64,000 nt of DNA from Tildeniella torsiva UHER 1998/13D (GTDB taxonomy: Bacteria > Cyanobacteriota > Cyanobacteriia > Phormidesmidales > Phormidesmidaceae): the NCBI GenBank assembly GCA_019358835.1, contig JAHHIH010000013.1, positions 62,001 to 126,000 on the forward strand, given 5' to 3'. The position numbers and the translations under genes are program-made. The notes under the pieces were generated by a model. That model saw only the letters and a list, made by a program, of their open reading frames with translations, searched no databases and was not told where the DNA came from. Below are positions 61,596 to 64,000 of this stretch, piece after piece. Positions within the stretch are counted from its first letter, which is position 1. Every line of letters starts with the position of its first letter.

Positions 61596-62033
61596 TTAGG
61601 TCGGGCCGTCCCCTGGCTGAGGGCCGTAGGGCTGCATAATTTCATCCAGGCGCTGGGCCATGGCGGCCATTTCGGGGTCGCGGCGGGCGACCAGCTGGGT
61701 GCGATCTTGAAAGGCCTGGCCAATCTCGGTGTCGTGCAGCAGGTGGCGGGCCTGGTTGAGCAGCTCGGGGGCGCGCTCTAGGGGCTGGGGCTGTTTTGAC
61801 ATCAGCACCTCGTCGATCTGCACAATCAGCTGAGAGATGGGCCGCAGCCAGCTAAACTGCTCGTGGTTGAGCACCAGGTGCAGGTAGTCGCCTTTGTTGG
61901 CGATCGCCCCGTGGCTAGCCTCATAGCGGTCTTTCTCAGCATCCATCAAAATTTTGTGGGCCTTCAGCAGCAGGGGGCGAAACTGACGCAGGGGTTCAAA
62001 GGCCGGATCGGTCGCAGGATTACCAACAGTCAT
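61596..62033 (-). CDS. Conserved hypothetical protein
   Basis: ALFEPLRQFRPLLLKAHKILMDAEKDRYEASHGAIANKGDYLHLVLNHEQFSWLRPISQLIVQIDEVL-type ORF of 145 aa (begins MTVGNPATDPAFEPL). Confidence 0.65.
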   Translation of the reverse strand: MTVGNPATDPAFEPLRQFRPLLLKAHKILMDAEKDRYEASHGAIANKGDYLHLVLNHEQFSWLRPISQLIVQIDEVLMSKQPQPLERAPELLNQARHLLHDTEIGQAFQDRTQLVARRDPEMAAMAQRLDEIMQPYGPQPGDGPT

Positions 62034-62184
62034 GTAACTCTCGCGCAGGCATGCAGTACTCCCTTCACCATTCCACGAATAGAGAGCGATTTCAAGCCGC
62101 CTGGGGCTGGGTCTGTCTCTGGGGGGAGGTAGCCCTCATGGGATGACTGGGTTTGGTGTCACAATAGCCCTACGTTCCTTTTAC

Positions 62185-62898
62185 ATGGTCATGAACTTTA
62201 CCACCGTTCACCAGGGGCAGCTTGCCATTATTGCTAACGATTTCGACGCCCGGCCCATGAGCTTTGTGCAAGATGGCGATCGCCAGGGCTATGAGCCCGC
62301 CGTGGCGCGGGCGGTGGGCGAGGTGCTGGGGCTAGAGCCGGTTTGGTTTGACTGCCCGCCTGAAGCGTTTTACCCTACCCTCAGTACTGGCGACTACGAC
62401 GTGGTGTGGTTTAGCCAGGCCATCACCCAAGATCGCCGCGCCTGGGCCGACTTCACCCGCCCCTACGGTCGCTTCGACGAGGCTGTGCTGGTGCGCGAAG
62501 ACAGCCCCATCCACACGCTGGCAGACCTAGCGGGCAAGCGGCTCGGTTCCCTGGCGGGCAGCAGTCCCCTAGCTCTGACCGAGGCGCTGCCTGACCTAGA
62601 GTGGGTGCCGTTCAAGGGGGCAGACCACACCCGGCCCGCTTTACTAGCGGCCCTGGGCCAGGGCGCAATCGATGCTCTGGTGGGCGATGCCCTGCTGCTG
62701 CTCACCGCCGAGGCCGATACCACCAGCCTGCGGGTGGCCTTTCAGATGCCTACCCAAATTCCCTTTGGCATTGGGGTGCTGCCGGGTAACCGAGAACTGC
62801 TAGAGGCGCTCAACCAGGCGATCAATCAGCTGATTATGAACGGCACCCTGGCTAAGCTGTGGGCCCAGTGGATTCCCTACAAGCCGTTTCCGTTTTAG
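62185..62898 (+). CDS. Periplasmic substrate-binding-like protein (SBP_bac_3 family)
   Basis: FVQDGDRQGYEPAVARAVGEVLGLEPVWFDC...LSTGDYDVVWFSQAITQDRRAWADFTRPYGRFDEAVLVRED...DLAGKRLGSLAGSS. Confidence 0.82.
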   Translation: MVMNFTTVHQGQLAIIANDFDARPMSFVQDGDRQGYEPAVARAVGEVLGLEPVWFDCPPEAFYPTLSTGDYDVVWFSQAITQDRRAWADFTRPYGRFDEAVLVREDSPIHTLADLAGKRLGSLAGSSPLALTEALPDLEWVPFKGADHTRPALLAALGQGAIDALVGDALLLLTAEADTTSLRVAFQMPTQIPFGIGVLPGNRELLEALNQAINQLIMNGTLAKLWAQWIPYKPFPF

Positions 62899-64000
62899 CG
62901 GGGGCCGGGCTGGGGGGAGGCAATTGGGCAATGAACGCCGTGGCGTCTGCCACCGAGAGGGGCCGAGAGAAGTAGTAGCCCTGCCCCGCCTGACAGTGGT
63001 GGGCCTGAAGATAGACGGCCTGCTCGGCGGTTTCAATGCCCTCGGCCACCACCGTTAAATTGAGGTTGGTGGCCAGACTGATGATGGCTTTGACGATTTC
63101 GTAGTCGCCCGTGCTCGGGCCAGAGCGATGCAGGTTGGTGATAAACGACTTGTCAATTTTGAGCACGTCAATGGGAAACCGGTGCAGGTAGCTGAGGGAC
63201 GAGTAGCCGGTGCCAAAGTCATCCATGCAGATCGCAATGCGGCGCTGACGCAGCTGTTTGAGCAGATCAATGGCCATCTGGGCGTTTTGAATCAGTACGC
63301 TTTCGGTGATTTCGACCTTGAGATGCCGCCCCTCCAGGCCGTTGCAGCTTAGGGCGGTATCGATTTGCTGAATCAGGTCAGGGCGCACAAACTGCTTGCC
63401 CGAGAGATTGACGCTGACGGTGAGGTCTTGACTGTGGGGATGCTCTTGCTGCCAGTAGCTGAGCTGACGACAGGCCTCGTTTAGGGTCCACAGGTCGAGG
63501 GTGGTAATGAGCCCGGTGTTTTCGGCAATGGGGATGAAGTCTAGGGGGGAGACCAGCCCCCGGCGGGGGTTCTGCCACCGCACTAGCGCCTCAAACCCCT
63601 GGATGGTGCCGGTGGCTAAATTGATAATGGGCTGGTAGTAAAGCCGCAGTTCAAACCGCTCTAACGCTCGGCGCAGTTCGTTTTCTAGCTCCATCTGCTG
63701 CATGACTAGGGTGTGCATGGGGGCGTCAAAGATGGCGTATTCGCGGTTGCTGCCCTTGGCTTTGTACATGGCGATATCGGCATCGCGCAGCACTTGGTTG
63801 GGGTCGGTGTAGGTGGTGGCGCTGAGGGCGATGCCGATGCTGGCGTGGATAAACACCTCGTGCCCTTCGAGCAGCACCGGGCTTTCGAGAATGGCGTGAA
63901 TGCGCTGGGCCATACTGACGGCAACGGCGGCATCGCTGAGGTTAGCGAGCAGCACCACAAACTCATCGCCCCCGAGCCGGGCGGCCACATCCACCGGGCG
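62852..64000 (-). CDS. GGDEF-EAL protein, 5' end beyond the window
   Basis: [61 protein letters not shown]. The track start is an internal Met. Confidence 0.9.
   Translation of the reverse strand, partial: RPVDVAARLGGDEFVVLLANLSDAAVAVSMAQRIHAILESPVLLEGHEVFIHASIGIALSATTYTDPNQVLRDADIAMYKAKGSNREYAIFDAPMHTLVMQQMELENELRRALERFELRLYYQPIINLATGTIQGFEALVRWQNPRRGLVSPLDFIPIAENTGLITTLDLWTLNEACRQLSYWQQEHPHSQDLTVSVNLSGKQFVRPDLIQQIDTALSCNGLEGRHLKVEITESVLIQNAQMAIDLLKQLRQRRIAICMDDFGTGYSSLSYLHRFPIDVLKIDKSFITNLHRSGPSTGDYEIVKAIISLATNLNLTVVAEGIETAEQAVYLQAHHCQAGQGYYFSRPLSVADATAFIAQLPPPSPAPAKTETACRESTGPTA

Noticed and set aside
1-64000. CRISPR array, prophage, complete IS element or classical multi-gene defence island
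   Set aside because: No regularly spaced repeats, phage structural genes, transposase or multi-gene defence cassette recognised; only the isolated HNH island stands out.

Overview
This 64 kb window comes from a high-GC cyanobacterial chromosome. Evidence: many HIP1 (GCGATCGC) sites, ndhD1, a Mg-protoporphyrin methyltransferase gene, ftrV, and cyanobacterial families such as DICT kinases, DUF29, Uma2 and PTPA-CTERM. Most of it is core genome: purH, yidD, ffh, mutS, hemW, serA, prmA, thrS, thrB, ndhD, amt, purE and bchM. Signalling genes are interspersed: a hybrid kinase followed by a REC-PAS-GGDEF-EAL protein, a DICT-GAF kinase, a PP2C phosphatase, a TPR pseudokinase candidate, a GAF protein and a GAF-LuxR regulator. 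No CRISPR array, complete IS element, prophage, rRNA or recognisable tRNA was seen. Observations most worth follow-up: (1) a DUF1989-GcvT fusion at the left edge that the ORF track missed because it is truncated by the window; (2) a set of nested stems upstream of thrS that looks like a structured RNA; (3) an AT-rich, HIP1-free island encoding an HNH nuclease with an unrecognised ~290 aa N-terminus; (4) a LysR-controlled accessory locus whose serine hydrolase is split by a 1-nt frameshift in a G run; (5) a kinase-TPR protein with HRD changed to HQN; (6) a PAS/GAF protein with a large uncharacterised C-terminus; (7) an 81-bp in-frame insertion in an EAL domain bounded by HIP1 copies; (8) several palindromic small dispersed repeats, including a loopless 34-bp perfect palindrome over a stop codon. 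No searches could be run. Family calls are from motif recognition on the supplied translations, and base-level coordinates were read by eye.
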